64,000 bases of DNA from Clostridium sp. CAG:967 (GCA_000433095.1 HF991472.1:36273-100272), one strand, 5' to 3'. Counted from the stretch's first letter, positions 1 to 8,764 are shown. Numbers and translations are program-made. The notes: a model not told the origin generated them from the letters alone.

Positions 1-122
1 TAAAAAAGTGAAACATCAATTATCCTAAAAATATAGCCAATACAGAAGAAAAAGAACAATTTGATGAAGAAATTAGAGAAATAAAACGGACTTTTGATAA
101 ATTTATATTAATATCAAGAATT

Positions 123-785
123 TTGTCAAGCGGAAGGTTGCAAGTACACAATGGTTATATTTTTTCAGTTCCTTATTATGCATGTTTTCAACTTCATACA
201 TCAACTAGTATTGAACATATAAGACCATTTTTTTACTCAGAAAAACCTTTACTTGAAGGCTATTATTCAATGAATGAGGATAAGTTTAATAGTATTATTG
301 ATAATATTCATTTATTGAATGTTTTGGATAATTTAAAACTTTCTATTCCAATTCTTTATTTTACACATTGTTATAGCGCAACAAATTTATTTGATAGAAT
401 TATAAAACTTGCAATTATTTTAGAATGTACCATGTTAGCAAACTGTAGGGATGAGTTAAAGTATAGACTAAATCTTCGTACTTGTAATTTTCTAGGCAAA
501 AATGTTAGTGAAGAACTTTCCATTTTTTATGACGCAAGAAGCTCTATTGTTCATTGTGGTGATATAAGCAATGAATTATATAAAAAAATTAAACATATAA
601 TGCAAAATAAATATAACACCAATATAGAAGCGTTATTTTATTTTTTGCAAGAAAAAATAGAGCCAATCATAAGAAACGTATTATTTGAATCTTTAAAAAT
701 ATTTAATGGCTTGGATAAAATCAAGAATTATACTCAGTTAAGTGAAAGTATTGATAAACAAATAATTACAAGTATTTCAAGCTAA
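123..785 (+). CDS. HEPN-like (Apea-type) protein, 5' end unresolved
   Basis: Unrecognised full-length family, but residues 136-146 (counting from TTG 123) read YDARSSIVHCG, giving the R-x4-H motif (R139, H144) of HEPN ribonuclease domains in the context typical of Apea-like HEPN proteins. HEPN proteins are usually RNases of abortive-infection or toxin systems; that role is inference here. The reading frame stays open upstream to position 12, with protein-like E/K-rich sequence and no ATG, and is closed by TGA at 9-11. The true start is therefore lost, uses a rare codon, or lies behind a frameshift in the A-run at 2-7. It converges on the Fic gene with a 4-bp overlap. Low GC and its place left of the tRNA remnant suggest mobile-element cargo. 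Confidence 0.6.
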   Translation: MSSGRLQVHNGYIFSVPYYACFQLHTSTSIEHIRPFFYSEKPLLEGYYSMNEDKFNSIIDNIHLLNVLDNLKLSIPILYFTHCYSATNLFDRIIKLAIILECTMLANCRDELKYRLNLRTCNFLGKNVSEELSIFYDARSSIVHCGDISNELYKKIKHIMQNKYNTNIEALFYFLQEKIEPIIRNVLFESLKIFNGLDKIKNYTQLSESIDKQIITSISS

Positions 786-1927
786 TTAGTTCCCTCTTTC
801 AATATTTCCAAATACTCCTTATATGCAAAGGTTCTATTTCTTGTTTGGGTTGAAGTTTGTTCAAGGACACCGATACTAGTCAAGTCTTTGACTATGCTTG
901 ACATTGTGTTAAATGCTATATCAAGTTCTTTGGCTGTTTTTTGAATCTCAATAATAGGGTTTGATTCTAAATATTCAAATACTCGCATTGCATTTTTAGC
1001 TCTGCGTCCCAAGCCTTCAATTTTTAGGCAATAGTTATCGTGCAGATAAGTTAATTTATCAATCGTTTCCACAGCGTCTTTTGCAGATTCATAAACAGCT
1101 TCCAAGAAAAATTTAATCCATTGTTCATAGTTACCTTTTAATCGCACTTCGTTCATTCTGTCGTAATATTCAATTCTATTTTTCTTCAAGAAATACGAAA
1201 TATACAATGCTGGAGTACTTAAAATTTTCTTTTCCATTAAATATAAAGTTATCAAAAGGCGACCAATTCTACCATTGCCGTCTAAGAATGGGTGAATAGT
1301 TTCAAATTGATAATGAATTAAGCCTGCTCTAATTAAAACATCAAGGTCATCATCACCATTGATATATTTTTCTAAATCAGACATTGCTTGAATCATATCT
1401 TCAACAGATGGTGGAATATAGCGGGCATTTTGCAAATTACACCCTGTGGCACCTATCCAGTTTTGAGAATGCCTAAATTCACCGGGATTTTTATTTTGTC
1501 CTCTTGCCCCTTGCAATAAAACTTCATGAGCCTCTTTAATTAATCGATTGCATAAAGGAAGTTCTTTTAATCTATTAATTGCATAATCAGTTGCTTTTAT
1601 GTAGTTTACAACATCTCCGACAGGTCTGTTTGTGTTTTCTTCCAAGCACGGGTCTAGTACATCTTCTAAAGTAGCCTGAGTCCCTTCAATTTGTGAGGAC
1701 ATAAGAGCTTCTTTTCTCACATACATAGAAATAAATAAATGAATATTAGGAATTCTGCTTGAAATTCCTTCAAGTAATGCAAGCTGCTTATTAGCTTTTA
1801 CTAATAAATCTACAATATCTTTATCAAGTTCTATTGGCGGATTAGGCGGCAATACAGCCGGCATAAATGATTTATATGCCATATCACCTGATAAATTCTT
1901 TTTATATATTCCTGCTCGATTATTCAT
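782..1927 (-). CDS. Fic family protein (AMPylator-type) with C-terminal winged helix
   Basis: A 381-aa Fic-family protein. Near residue 212 it has HPFLDGNGRIGR, the complete catalytic Fic motif HxFx(D/E)GNGRxxR. Near residues 77-82 it has SSQIEG, fitting the autoinhibitory (S/T)xxxE(G/N) motif of class II Fic proteins. The N-terminal region resembles the Fic_N domain and the last 80 or so residues look like a winged-helix DNA-binding domain. Family members usually transfer AMP to hydroxyl side chains of target proteins; the target cannot be read from sequence. The start is ATG 1927. It overlaps the convergent HEPN-like gene by 4 bp, and both lie inside the putative integrated element. Confidence 0.9.
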   Translation of the reverse strand: MNNRAGIYKKNLSGDMAYKSFMPAVLPPNPPIELDKDIVDLLVKANKQLALLEGISSRIPNIHLFISMYVRKEALMSSQIEGTQATLEDVLDPCLEENTNRPVGDVVNYIKATDYAINRLKELPLCNRLIKEAHEVLLQGARGQNKNPGEFRHSQNWIGATGCNLQNARYIPPSVEDMIQAMSDLEKYINGDDDLDVLIRAGLIHYQFETIHPFLDGNGRIGRLLITLYLMEKKILSTPALYISYFLKKNRIEYYDRMNEVRLKGNYEQWIKFFLEAVYESAKDAVETIDKLTYLHDNYCLKIEGLGRRAKNAMRVFEYLESNPIIEIQKTAKELDIAFNTMSSIVKDLTSIGVLEQTSTQTRNRTFAYKEYLEILKEGTN

Positions 1928-2334
1928 GACAACTCCGAAATTGAAATAACATATTTATTATAGCACCTTTATTTCAGTTTAACAACCCAAATTGAAATAA
2001 GGTTAAATAATTTGTTACAGTATTTCAATCTCATATCTAGTTCAACTAAATTTCAAGAAATACAAAATTTTTCTATGACTCCGATTAAAGGAGGCTAAAT
2101 AGGGGATTTACCCCTCCTCCGCCCTTATGTAAAATCGCAATTCTTCAATTTTCAATCTTTCACTAATCGCATTCCGATTGCAGAATAGTTGCAAAAATTC
2201 TGATAAATCTAAAATAATAATGATTAAGTGTGGGAATAAATTTAATCCCAAATTCATGCACTGCAACAAACAGAGATAAATTCTGATAAATTGCAATTAC
2301 AAGTAAAAAACCTTGCAAATAGTGCATTTATCTC
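1928..2334. other. Intergenic end of integrated element
   Basis: No convincing gene here; a 62-codon minus-strand frame has no SD and no recognisable product. The stretch holds a hairpin near 2089-2125 (AGGGG/CCCCT core flanked by GGAGG/CCTCC), an imperfect inverted repeat near 2232-2249 (GGGA...TCCC), and a 14-bp direct repeat at 2195-2208 and 2278-2291. It ends at the tRNA fragment. Confidence 0.5.
2195..2291. repeat. 14-bp direct repeat near att site
   Basis: AAATTCTGATAAAT occurs perfectly at 2195-2208 and 2278-2291, 44 and 127 bp from the tRNA remnant. Integrase arm-type sites take this form and position, but the match is AT-rich and could be chance. Confidence 0.4.
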
Positions 2335-2379
2335 CTCATAACCCGAAGGTCGTTGGTTCAAATCCAGCTCCCGCAACCA
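2335..2379 (+). pseudogene. Displaced 3' half of tRNA-Met(CAT): attachment-site remnant
   Basis: From the anticodon loop (CTCATAA, anticodon CAT at 2337-2339) to the encoded CCA (2377-2379) the sequence is a clean tRNA 3' half: anticodon 3' stem CCCGA, T-arm GTTGG/CCAGC around TTCAAAT, acceptor TCCCGCA plus A and CCA. The sequence to the left has no matching D-arm, acceptor or 5' anticodon stem. Tyrosine-recombinase elements entering tRNA genes at the anticodon loop leave exactly this product at one junction. The intact tRNA-Met should lie left of the window at the other end of the element. Confidence 0.8.
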
Positions 2380-2386
2380 TTTTAAA

Positions 2387-2415
2387 AGAGAAACCATTAT
2401 AAGGTTTCTCTTTTT
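2387..2415. terminator. Bidirectional rho-independent terminator
   Basis: A perfect 9-bp stem AGAGAAACC/GGTTTCTCT (2387-2395 and 2403-2411) around a 7-nt loop is followed by a T-run. It would end the original tRNA-Met transcript on the plus strand. With the A-rich left flank it also serves queF on the minus strand. Confidence 0.8.
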
Positions 2416-2417
2416 GT

Positions 2418-3317
2418 TTATTGTTTTATACTTTTTCTTGCATACGTCGTAATATCTGTTAATGCTAAAATATCATTTATATTACAATTCTTACTCCAGC
2501 GGGTAGGACAGATATCTATGCCACCTCTGCGGGTATACAGGGCACAGACATACAGTTCATCTTTTTCATCTAATAAATCATATAACCTTTTAAATATCAT
2601 TTCACAGCATTCTTCGTGAAAATGATATTCGGAACGGAAAGAACTTAAATATTTTAATAGACCGGTTTCTTTTATATGCTTTTGCGATTTATAGTAAATA
2701 TAAACATCACCGAAATCAGGCTGGTGTGTTACTCTGCAGTTTGATCGCAGAGAGTCAAACATCAAATAAAAATCTTTTATTTCTTTATTTTGTTCTGTTT
2801 CAAGAAGTTCAGGAGCTTCTTTAAATTTTTCTATTTTTAGGCTTGATTCATCAACAAAGTTCATTATGTTATTGAAATTTTCAAAAATCTCTATTCTTTC
2901 AGCTTCATTATCTATGAAATTAGCTGTAACTTCCGTTTGCAATTTCTCGCTTAAATCTTTTTCGATAAGTCGTTTACAGATCTCTAAACAATTATTTATT
3001 GATTTTCCAAATCGTGTCATATTAAATGAATTAAGATATAGTTTTAAAGACTTGGATTCAATAATAAATTCACTGTTACAGTTATATTTAATTTTCATTA
3101 ATCTGGTAACAGGCAAACCGTTTTCCGTCATAGAAGAAAATTCATAAGCATGCCAAACATCCCACCCATCAAAAGGCAGGTTGTTATTTTGAATATTATA
3201 TTGTTTTCTGTTTTCGCATCTTGGAACCGCAACAAGCAGTGACGGGTCATAGAACTCACTGTAGCTTACCTTTTTACCAAGTAAAACTGAAGCTATTTCA
3301 TCTGTTTTATCTGACAT
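2418..3317 (-). CDS. queF: NADPH-dependent 7-cyano-7-deazaguanine reductase QueF
   Basis: Reduces preQ0 to preQ1 in queuosine biosynthesis, in the cytosol. At 299 aa it is the long, bimodular (E. coli-type) QueF. The N-terminal half has the NADPH/substrate-side signature ESKSLKLYLNSFN. The C-terminal half has LRSNCRVTHQPDFG with the thioimide-forming Cys194 and the conserved Asp of QPD, then a histidine/glutamate-rich FHEECCEMIF and YTRRGGIDICP. AAAGGA lies upstream of ATG 3317. It stands alone, ending at the terminator shared with the tRNA remnant; no other queuosine gene lies in the window. Confidence 0.95.
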   Translation of the reverse strand: MSDKTDEIASVLLGKKVSYSEFYDPSLLVAVPRCENRKQYNIQNNNLPFDGWDVWHAYEFSSMTENGLPVTRLMKIKYNCNSEFIIESKSLKLYLNSFNMTRFGKSINNCLEICKRLIEKDLSEKLQTEVTANFIDNEAERIEIFENFNNIMNFVDESSLKIEKFKEAPELLETEQNKEIKDFYLMFDSLRSNCRVTHQPDFGDVYIYYKSQKHIKETGLLKYLSSFRSEYHFHEECCEMIFKRLYDLLDEKDELYVCALYTRRGGIDICPTRWSKNCNINDILALTDITTYARKSIKQ

Positions 3318-3555
3318 AATATATTTTCCTTTATGTTACCTGATAATTGTATAATAATGGTTACGATTTTCCAATATATTATATGCACAAATTCTTTCAG
3401 GTTTTTTATAAATATAGCTTATCCAAAATATCGGTTAAATAATCAGGAAAGGCACACCTCACAAAATTCATAAAATAATCCTTTCTTTTCTTTATTATTG
3501 TAACCAATTTTATATTTTTTACAAGTATTTACTTTTTTGGTATATACTATATAAG

Positions 3556-3771
3556 CTGCCAAAAATTCTTGAAGGCGTGACAGCTAAAATGCTTATACAA
3601 CAGCTTCGTGAACTTGAGGAAGACGGAATGGTAAAACGCAAAGTCTATCCTGTAGTTCCGCCTAGAGTTGAATATTCTTTAACAGAGCTCGGGAAAAGTA
3701 TAATTCCTGTACTTTTGGAAATGAAAAAATGGGGAGAAAAATATACTGAAGCATATAATAGGGAGGAATAA
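3556..3771 (+). pseudogene. N-terminally truncated HxlR-family regulator
   Basis: The frame encodes LPKILEGVTAKMLIQQLREL followed by EEDGMVKRK..VYPVVPPRVEYSLTELGKS, the wing and C-terminal half of an HxlR-type winged helix (family consensus: LPGISxKMLTQQLRELExDGLVxR). The usual N-terminal half with the conserved Cys and GGKW segment is absent. Upstream the frame continues into AT-rich non-HxlR sequence with no ATG. The only start, GTG 3577, would yield a 64-aa stub. Its stop overlaps the next ATG (TAATG), so the remnant may still be translationally coupled to the hydrolase. Confidence 0.7.
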
Positions 3772-4397
3772 TGAAAAAGGTTTTGTGCTTTGGCGACAGC
3801 AATGTTTATGGTTTTATACCGAAAAACGGTCAAAGATATGATAAAAATACAAGATGGACAGGAATATTAGAGCAATATTCACATAACAAGTTTGATATAA
3901 TTGAGGCAGGATGCAATAACAGAACTGGTTTCACTGATAATCCGGCAGGCATTCAACATACAGGTTATAAGATTTTGCCGTCGTTATTAAAAAATGATTT
4001 AGACTGTGTAATTTTAGCAATAGGAATTAATGATTTACAGAAATCTTACAACAACACGCCTGATCTGATAAAAGCAGGAATAGAAAAACTTATTAACATA
4101 ATAAAGTCTGGCAGTCCTTATGCCAAAATTATAATTGCAGCTCCGTCAAAAATTTCACGTAATATTTTAAACAGCTGTTTTGCAGCAATGTTTGATGAGA
4201 CTTCAATAGAGAAATCTTATTTAATCGGTTCAATATATGAACAGGCAGCAAAAGAAAACGGCTGTAGTTTTATAGATTTAGACAAAACAGCAAGCACATC
4301 AGATATAGACGGATTGCATTATGAGCCTTCGGAACACAAGAAAATTGCTGATAAAATGTATGAAATTCTCAATAATATTATGGAGTTACAAGAATAG
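3771..4397 (+). CDS. SGNH/GDSL-family hydrolase
   Basis: A 208-aa lipase/esterase-type SGNH hydrolase. Block I is FGDSNVYGF with nucleophile Ser10, followed by the RYDKNTRW segment typical of arylesterase-like members. Block III is AIGINDLQ and block V is DIDGLHY with Asp180 and His183. There is no signal peptide, so it is probably cytosolic. Substrate unknown; acyl or acetyl esters are usual for the family. GGAGGAATA precedes ATG 3771, and the start overlaps the stop of the HxlR remnant. It heads a co-directional run of five genes. Confidence 0.85.
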   Translation: MKKVLCFGDSNVYGFIPKNGQRYDKNTRWTGILEQYSHNKFDIIEAGCNNRTGFTDNPAGIQHTGYKILPSLLKNDLDCVILAIGINDLQKSYNNTPDLIKAGIEKLINIIKSGSPYAKIIIAAPSKISRNILNSCFAAMFDETSIEKSYLIGSIYEQAAKENGCSFIDLDKTASTSDIDGLHYEPSEHKKIADKMYEILNNIMELQE

Positions 4398-4419
4398 CTT
4401 TTTATAGTAAGATAAGTTT

Positions 4420-5574
4420 ATGGATAATCAAAAGAAAAAAGTAATTTTCTATGGAATTAACAGATTTCAGAATAAACTTGAAAACCTTTTAAGTTCTAAT
4501 TATGAACTTAAAGGATATTCAGACTTTGACAAAAAGTATGAGAATATCAGCACTTATGAATACAAGCCATTTTATAATTCTGAAAATTTGTTAAAAACAG
4601 AATTTGATTATATTGTTATCTGTAACAGCAATAAAAAAGAGAGCGAAAAAGTTCTTGTTACACTAAGAAATTTAGGAATAGAAGATGATAAAATTGTTCA
4701 GAGTTATTGTCTTTCCTGGAACGAGAGAATGTTCAGAACAACTTTTGATGATTTCATAAATATAAACAGCAAATTTGACGGGCTTGTATTCGGGATGTCT
4801 TATTCAAGATTTGCATTTTTAACCCATTATTTTGATAAAAATTTCTTCAAGTTTTCATTGGGCGGAGTAGATTTATACACTGACAAAAAATGGCTCGGCT
4901 ATCTTATTGAAAACCATAAAGAGCTTTTAAATTCCGTTAAATATGTAGTTTTAGACTTGCCTTATTATATATTCAACTGGGATATCACAAGCACAAGCCA
5001 AATTTTTTACAGAATGGCATATTTTGACAGGTTTGACGATTACAGAAAATTCGGCGAAAGCCCTTCAGGACAAAAATATATTACCAGCTACAGAATATTG
5101 AAAGATATGTTCTCAGAGCGATTTGAGTCTGACAAGAGTATTTGTTCCAACAATTATTACGAAAACGGACAAATGCTTAAGAAAGCAAATGATGCCTCTT
5201 ATTTTGCCGCCTCTGGAATATGGTATAAACGTTATGAGAACACAATTGCGGAAAATAAAGAAATTTTTCAGGAATTTATAAACCTTATAAACCGGATAAA
5301 CCCTGACATTAAAATAGCTGTTGTGACTTATCCTTACTGTCAAAAGTTTTTGGAAGTTAATAAAGAATATGTAAGCAATTTACAAAAAGAATTTTATGAG
5401 ATTATTAACAGTACTAAAGGTTGTGAAAATATCAAAATATTTGATTTTATTAAAGAAACCAGGTATAAATTCGACGATACCTGTTTTAGAGATGCAACAC
5501 ATTTTAACGGCAAAGGTGCAGAACTGTTTTCACATATTCTCAACAAGAAATTTATTGCTGAATTATATGACTGA
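4420..5574 (+). CDS. Protein with Rossmann-like N-terminus and SGNH-like domain
   Basis: I do not recognise the family as a whole. Residues 1-100 start with KKVIFYGINRF and continue DYIVICNSNKK, like the nucleotide-binding half of Rossmann proteins seen in glycan-modification loci. From about residue 118 an SGNH-like module follows: LVFGMSYSRFAF (G125-x-S127-x-S129, candidate nucleophile) and, at the C-terminus, DATHFNGKGAELF with Asp358 and His361 matching the D-x-x-H block V. No transmembrane segment. It follows the first SGNH gene by 22 bp and precedes the radical SAM gene, so a shared substrate is plausible. Activity is inference. Confidence 0.65.
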   Translation: MDNQKKKVIFYGINRFQNKLENLLSSNYELKGYSDFDKKYENISTYEYKPFYNSENLLKTEFDYIVICNSNKKESEKVLVTLRNLGIEDDKIVQSYCLSWNERMFRTTFDDFININSKFDGLVFGMSYSRFAFLTHYFDKNFFKFSLGGVDLYTDKKWLGYLIENHKELLNSVKYVVLDLPYYIFNWDITSTSQIFYRMAYFDRFDDYRKFGESPSGQKYITSYRILKDMFSERFESDKSICSNNYYENGQMLKKANDASYFAASGIWYKRYENTIAENKEIFQEFINLINRINPDIKIAVVTYPYCQKFLEVNKEYVSNLQKEFYEIINSTKGCENIKIFDFIKETRYKFDDTCFRDATHFNGKGAELFSHILNKKFIAELYD

Positions 5575-5627
5575 GTTTGACTTTTAGCCTGAAATATAAT
5601 AATATTTGTTCAAGGAGAGTGCCTTTT

Positions 5628-7235
5628 ATGAAAGTAGTACTAGTGTTTCCACCGCTTTGGGACTTAAACATTTTACCGATGCTGGGTGTTCCTGTAATAG
5701 CAGGCTGTTTAAGATATTTCGGGCACTCAACGCTTGCTCTGGATTTAAATTCGGAATTTTATAATTACGTTTCAACAGAAAATTTCTGGACAAAAGTCAC
5801 AGAACATTATAAGGAGTTGGAAAACTCAACAAATCCTGATGAACAGCAGTATTTAAGTTCTTTAAAATCCGCTTGTTTTAACCCCGAACAATATATTGAA
5901 AAAGTAAAAGATTATATGCAGACTTTTCGCAATGAGGACTTATTTTTTAATCCCTCTAAACTGAACAATGCGTTAAGTAACGTTGACAGAATAACTTATG
6001 ATGCAATAAAATTAAATCAAATATGTTTTGAAAACGAACAAAAAACTGGCTATAACCTGTTTAATGATTTTTATGAAAATGTATATGAAAGAATAAAAGA
6101 ATATAACCCTGATGCAATCGGATTATCTGTTTATTGGGAAAAGCAGCTTGATTGGTCAAAAAATTTCACAAAATTTTTGAAGCAAAAAACAGATGCAAAA
6201 ATATTCTACGGCGGTCCCCAAATCACATACTCTAAAGAAAAAATACTGAATAAAGAATTTTTTGAAACATATGCTGATTATGCAATATACGGCGACGGAG
6301 AAGTTTCATTAAAAAAACTCGGTGATTATTTTAACGGAGAAATCGGGCTTGATGAAGTGCCCAGTCTTGTATATTACGACAGTGACGTATGCATAACACC
6401 GCCTCCAAAAGAAGGATTTAAAGAAATGTTTTCACCTTGTTATGACGGGTTTGATTTCAATTCTTATTTTTCATATCCTAAGGTAATCTCATTAGAATCT
6501 TCAAGAGGATGCTACTGGAATAAATGCGCATTCTGTTCTTGCTCTAACGGCGTAATTAAAAATAACAAATCAGCACAACAGGTAATTGATGAAATAGAAG
6601 GATTTCAAAAACAGTTCGGGATTAATGAGTTTTCTTTTATTGATCCGGCTGTCAGCCCGAAATTTCTTGATGATTTTTCAAAATTGGTTATTGAAAAAGG
6701 ACTTAATATAAAATATTCGGCATTCACCAGACTTGAAAACACATTTACTAAAGAATTACTTGAACAACTCTCAAAGTCTGGATTAAAATTCTGCCTCTGG
6801 GGACTTGAAAGCGGTTCTCAACGAATTCTTGATTTATACAGCAAAGGCACAAATATCGAGAATAATAAAAGAATTTTAAAAGATGCTCATGATGCCGGAA
6901 TATTCAATTTTGTATCCGTAATAATAGGTTTTCCGAAAGAAGATGAACAAGACCTTGAAAAAACCTTAAATTTTTTAACCGAAAATACAGACTGCATTGA
7001 TATAATTGCAGCGAACAATTTCTTACTGTTAAAAGATGCCCCTATTGAAAAAGAGCCTGAAAAGTTCGGATTAACATCAGATGACTTTGAATTTAACGGT
7101 TCAATGGGATTATACATGCCTGAAAATGAAAGTATCTTTGATGCGGCATTTGATAAAATCTCAAAACTTAACCAGGATAAGATTAAACATCTGCCAATGC
7201 ATGTAAATTGCATGTCATCGTATATTTTAAGATAA
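5628..7235 (+). CDS. B12-binding-domain radical SAM protein
   Basis: A 535-aa radical SAM enzyme. The N-terminus (KVVLVFPPLWDL..PMLGVPVIAGCLR) and the region around YGGPQITY form a cobalamin-binding-like domain lacking an obvious DxHxxG. The cluster motif is RGCYWNKCAFC with Cys295, Cys300 and Cys303, a CX4CX2C spacing seen in part of the B12/radical SAM superfamily rather than the classical CX3CX2C. WGLESGSQRIL is the typical later strand. Start set at ATG 5628, which has AAGGAG upstream, instead of an earlier in-frame codon. Substrate unknown; it sits between SGNH-type genes and an EamA exporter. Confidence 0.85.
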   Translation: MKVVLVFPPLWDLNILPMLGVPVIAGCLRYFGHSTLALDLNSEFYNYVSTENFWTKVTEHYKELENSTNPDEQQYLSSLKSACFNPEQYIEKVKDYMQTFRNEDLFFNPSKLNNALSNVDRITYDAIKLNQICFENEQKTGYNLFNDFYENVYERIKEYNPDAIGLSVYWEKQLDWSKNFTKFLKQKTDAKIFYGGPQITYSKEKILNKEFFETYADYAIYGDGEVSLKKLGDYFNGEIGLDEVPSLVYYDSDVCITPPPKEGFKEMFSPCYDGFDFNSYFSYPKVISLESSRGCYWNKCAFCSCSNGVIKNNKSAQQVIDEIEGFQKQFGINEFSFIDPAVSPKFLDDFSKLVIEKGLNIKYSAFTRLENTFTKELLEQLSKSGLKFCLWGLESGSQRILDLYSKGTNIENNKRILKDAHDAGIFNFVSVIIGFPKEDEQDLEKTLNFLTENTDCIDIIAANNFLLLKDAPIEKEPEKFGLTSDDFEFNGSMGLYMPENESIFDAAFDKISKLNQDKIKHLPMHVNCMSSYILR

Positions 7236-7255
7236 AGAGATTGGAATTAATTTTT

Positions 7256-8116
7256 ATGCAGATATTTATAAACTTTACGGCAGTTTTTCTTAGAATAATG
7301 ACAAATTCGTTAAGTAATGTTTTACAAAAAAAACTTGCATTTGAGGGAGAAAAGCCTGTATGTATTAATTTCATAAATTATTTGCTTTTAAGTCTTGCAT
7401 GCCTGCCTTTCTTATTTTTTTCCAATATATTTACTCTTGGAGCAGAATTTTGGTTATATGCAGTACTCGGCGGGGTTGCGGGGGCATTATGCAATTATTT
7501 TATGGTAATTGCTCTTAAATACGGAGAGCTTTCGGTGTTAGGACCGATAAACTCCTATAAAGCAGTAATAGGATTAATTTTTGGGATGGTACTTCTGCAT
7601 GAAATGCCAAATATATTTGGTATCTTAGGAGTAATTTTAATAATATCCGGTACATACTTTATATTTGATAACTTTAATTCATCAATATTTAGAAGAAAAG
7701 ACATTAAATACAGGTTTTATGCACTGTTTTTCTCTGCCATAGAAGCTGTTCTAATCAAAAAAGTTATTATATTATCATCCGTTTCAGTGTCTGTAATAAT
7801 TTCAATCATACTCGGAGCGGCATTCTCTTATTTGATTATCCGTGCAAACGGAATATCAACATTTAAGCTGCCAGACAAAAAACATTCAATAATGTATATT
7901 GCGGCTGCTTTCTGCTTTGGACTTATGACAATAATGACTGCGTTCGTATTTAAACATATAAATGTCGGCTACGCTTTATCACTTTTTCAACTTTCGATTA
8001 TAGTTAATGTAATTTTAGGATATAAACTTTTTAAAGAAAAAAATCTGATAAAAAAGCTTATCGGTTCCTTAATAATTCTTATAGGTTCGGCAACAATTTT
8101 AATTTACGGACATTAA
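7256..8116 (+). CDS. EamA-family (DMT) transporter
   Basis: A 286-aa hydrophobic protein with ten predicted membrane segments in two EamA repeats. Diagnostic parts are ALKYGELSVLGPINSYKAVIGLIFG closing repeat one and the equivalent FKHINVGYALSLFQLS in repeat two. Drug/metabolite transporters of this type move small metabolites across the inner membrane, mostly outward; the substrate cannot be told. Start set at ATG 7256, 20 bp after the radical SAM stop. A longer frame from TTG 7208 overlaps that gene and lacks an SD. It may export the product of the preceding enzymes (inference). Confidence 0.85.
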   Translation: MQIFINFTAVFLRIMTNSLSNVLQKKLAFEGEKPVCINFINYLLLSLACLPFLFFSNIFTLGAEFWLYAVLGGVAGALCNYFMVIALKYGELSVLGPINSYKAVIGLIFGMVLLHEMPNIFGILGVILIISGTYFIFDNFNSSIFRRKDIKYRFYALFFSAIEAVLIKKVIILSSVSVSVIISIILGAAFSYLIIRANGISTFKLPDKKHSIMYIAAAFCFGLMTIMTAFVFKHINVGYALSLFQLSIIVNVILGYKLFKEKNLIKKLIGSLIILIGSATILIYGH

Positions 8117-8146
8117 GATAATAGAATAATTCTGAAAGGGCTATTT

Positions 8147-8764
8147 ATGATAACCCCTATAGGGCACAAAATAGAATATGATATAAGAACATACAGATAT
8201 CACAGAAAAGAGAAGCCTGATACTTCAACGAAAGTAAAAGTTGCAGCCGGCTCAATTGCCGGTACTATGCTGCCAATGTTTCTGCTTGCAAAAAAACAAA
8301 ACTGTAAACTGTATAATATAAAATACGGTATTAAAGAAATGATATATGTAAGTGCCGGAAGTATTGCAGGAGGGTTAGCAGCCGGTCTTGTTTCCGATAA
8401 AAAAGAACATAGAAAACAAAAAATCCATGAAAGTGTATTCCAATTTATGAATGCATCCGTTCCGCCTCTGCTTACTTACGGATTGTATAAATTCAGCAAA
8501 AACCTTACTTACAGGATAGCAAGCACCGTTGTCGGACTTGCAGGCGGAATGATTCTTGCTGCAAAACTTTCTAATAAAATCAATGATCCTCATGATAAAA
8601 TTCAGGACAGAAAACTTTCCCTAAAAGATTCGTTAGCTAATATTGACGATGCTTTAGGCGTTCTTGTGCTTGCAAAAGTTCCTATTGCAGAAAAGCTGCA
8701 CGTTGATAAAACACTTCCTGCTATATACAGCTGGTGCGGTTACAGAGCAGGTATAAGCAACTAG
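8147..8764 (+). CDS. Membrane protein of unknown function
   Basis: A 205-aa protein with no family I recognise. It has four or five glycine/alanine-rich hydrophobic segments (for example VKVAAGSIAGTMLPMFLLA, YVSAGSIAGGLAAGL, STVVGLAGGMILAAKL) separated by basic loops, and no signal peptide. The two SAGSIAG-type segments look like an internal repeat. GAAAGGG precedes ATG 8147 and it follows the EamA gene by 30 bp, so it may be the last gene of that run. It ends one base before the convergent small secreted-protein gene. Confidence 0.6.
   Translation: MITPIGHKIEYDIRTYRYHRKEKPDTSTKVKVAAGSIAGTMLPMFLLAKKQNCKLYNIKYGIKEMIYVSAGSIAGGLAAGLVSDKKEHRKQKIHESVFQFMNASVPPLLTYGLYKFSKNLTYRIASTVVGLAGGMILAAKLSNKINDPHDKIQDRKLSLKDSLANIDDALGVLVLAKVPIAEKLHVDKTLPAIYSWCGYRAGISN

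Noticed and set aside
2085..2125. A third copy of the twin RNA element
   Set aside because: Only the ending CTCCGCCCTT is shared with the elements at 20135 and 20716; the 5' block and ORF are absent, so it is probably just a terminator-like hairpin.
2108..2296. 62-codon minus-strand ORF between the Fic gene and the tRNA remnant
   Set aside because: No SD, cysteine/leucine-rich low-complexity translation, no recognisable domain, and it overlaps hairpins and repeats near the att site.
5577..5627. Extended N-terminus of the radical SAM protein
   Set aside because: ATG 5628 has AAGGAG at the right distance and gives the canonical KVVLVFPP start; the extra 17 codons are the intergenic region.
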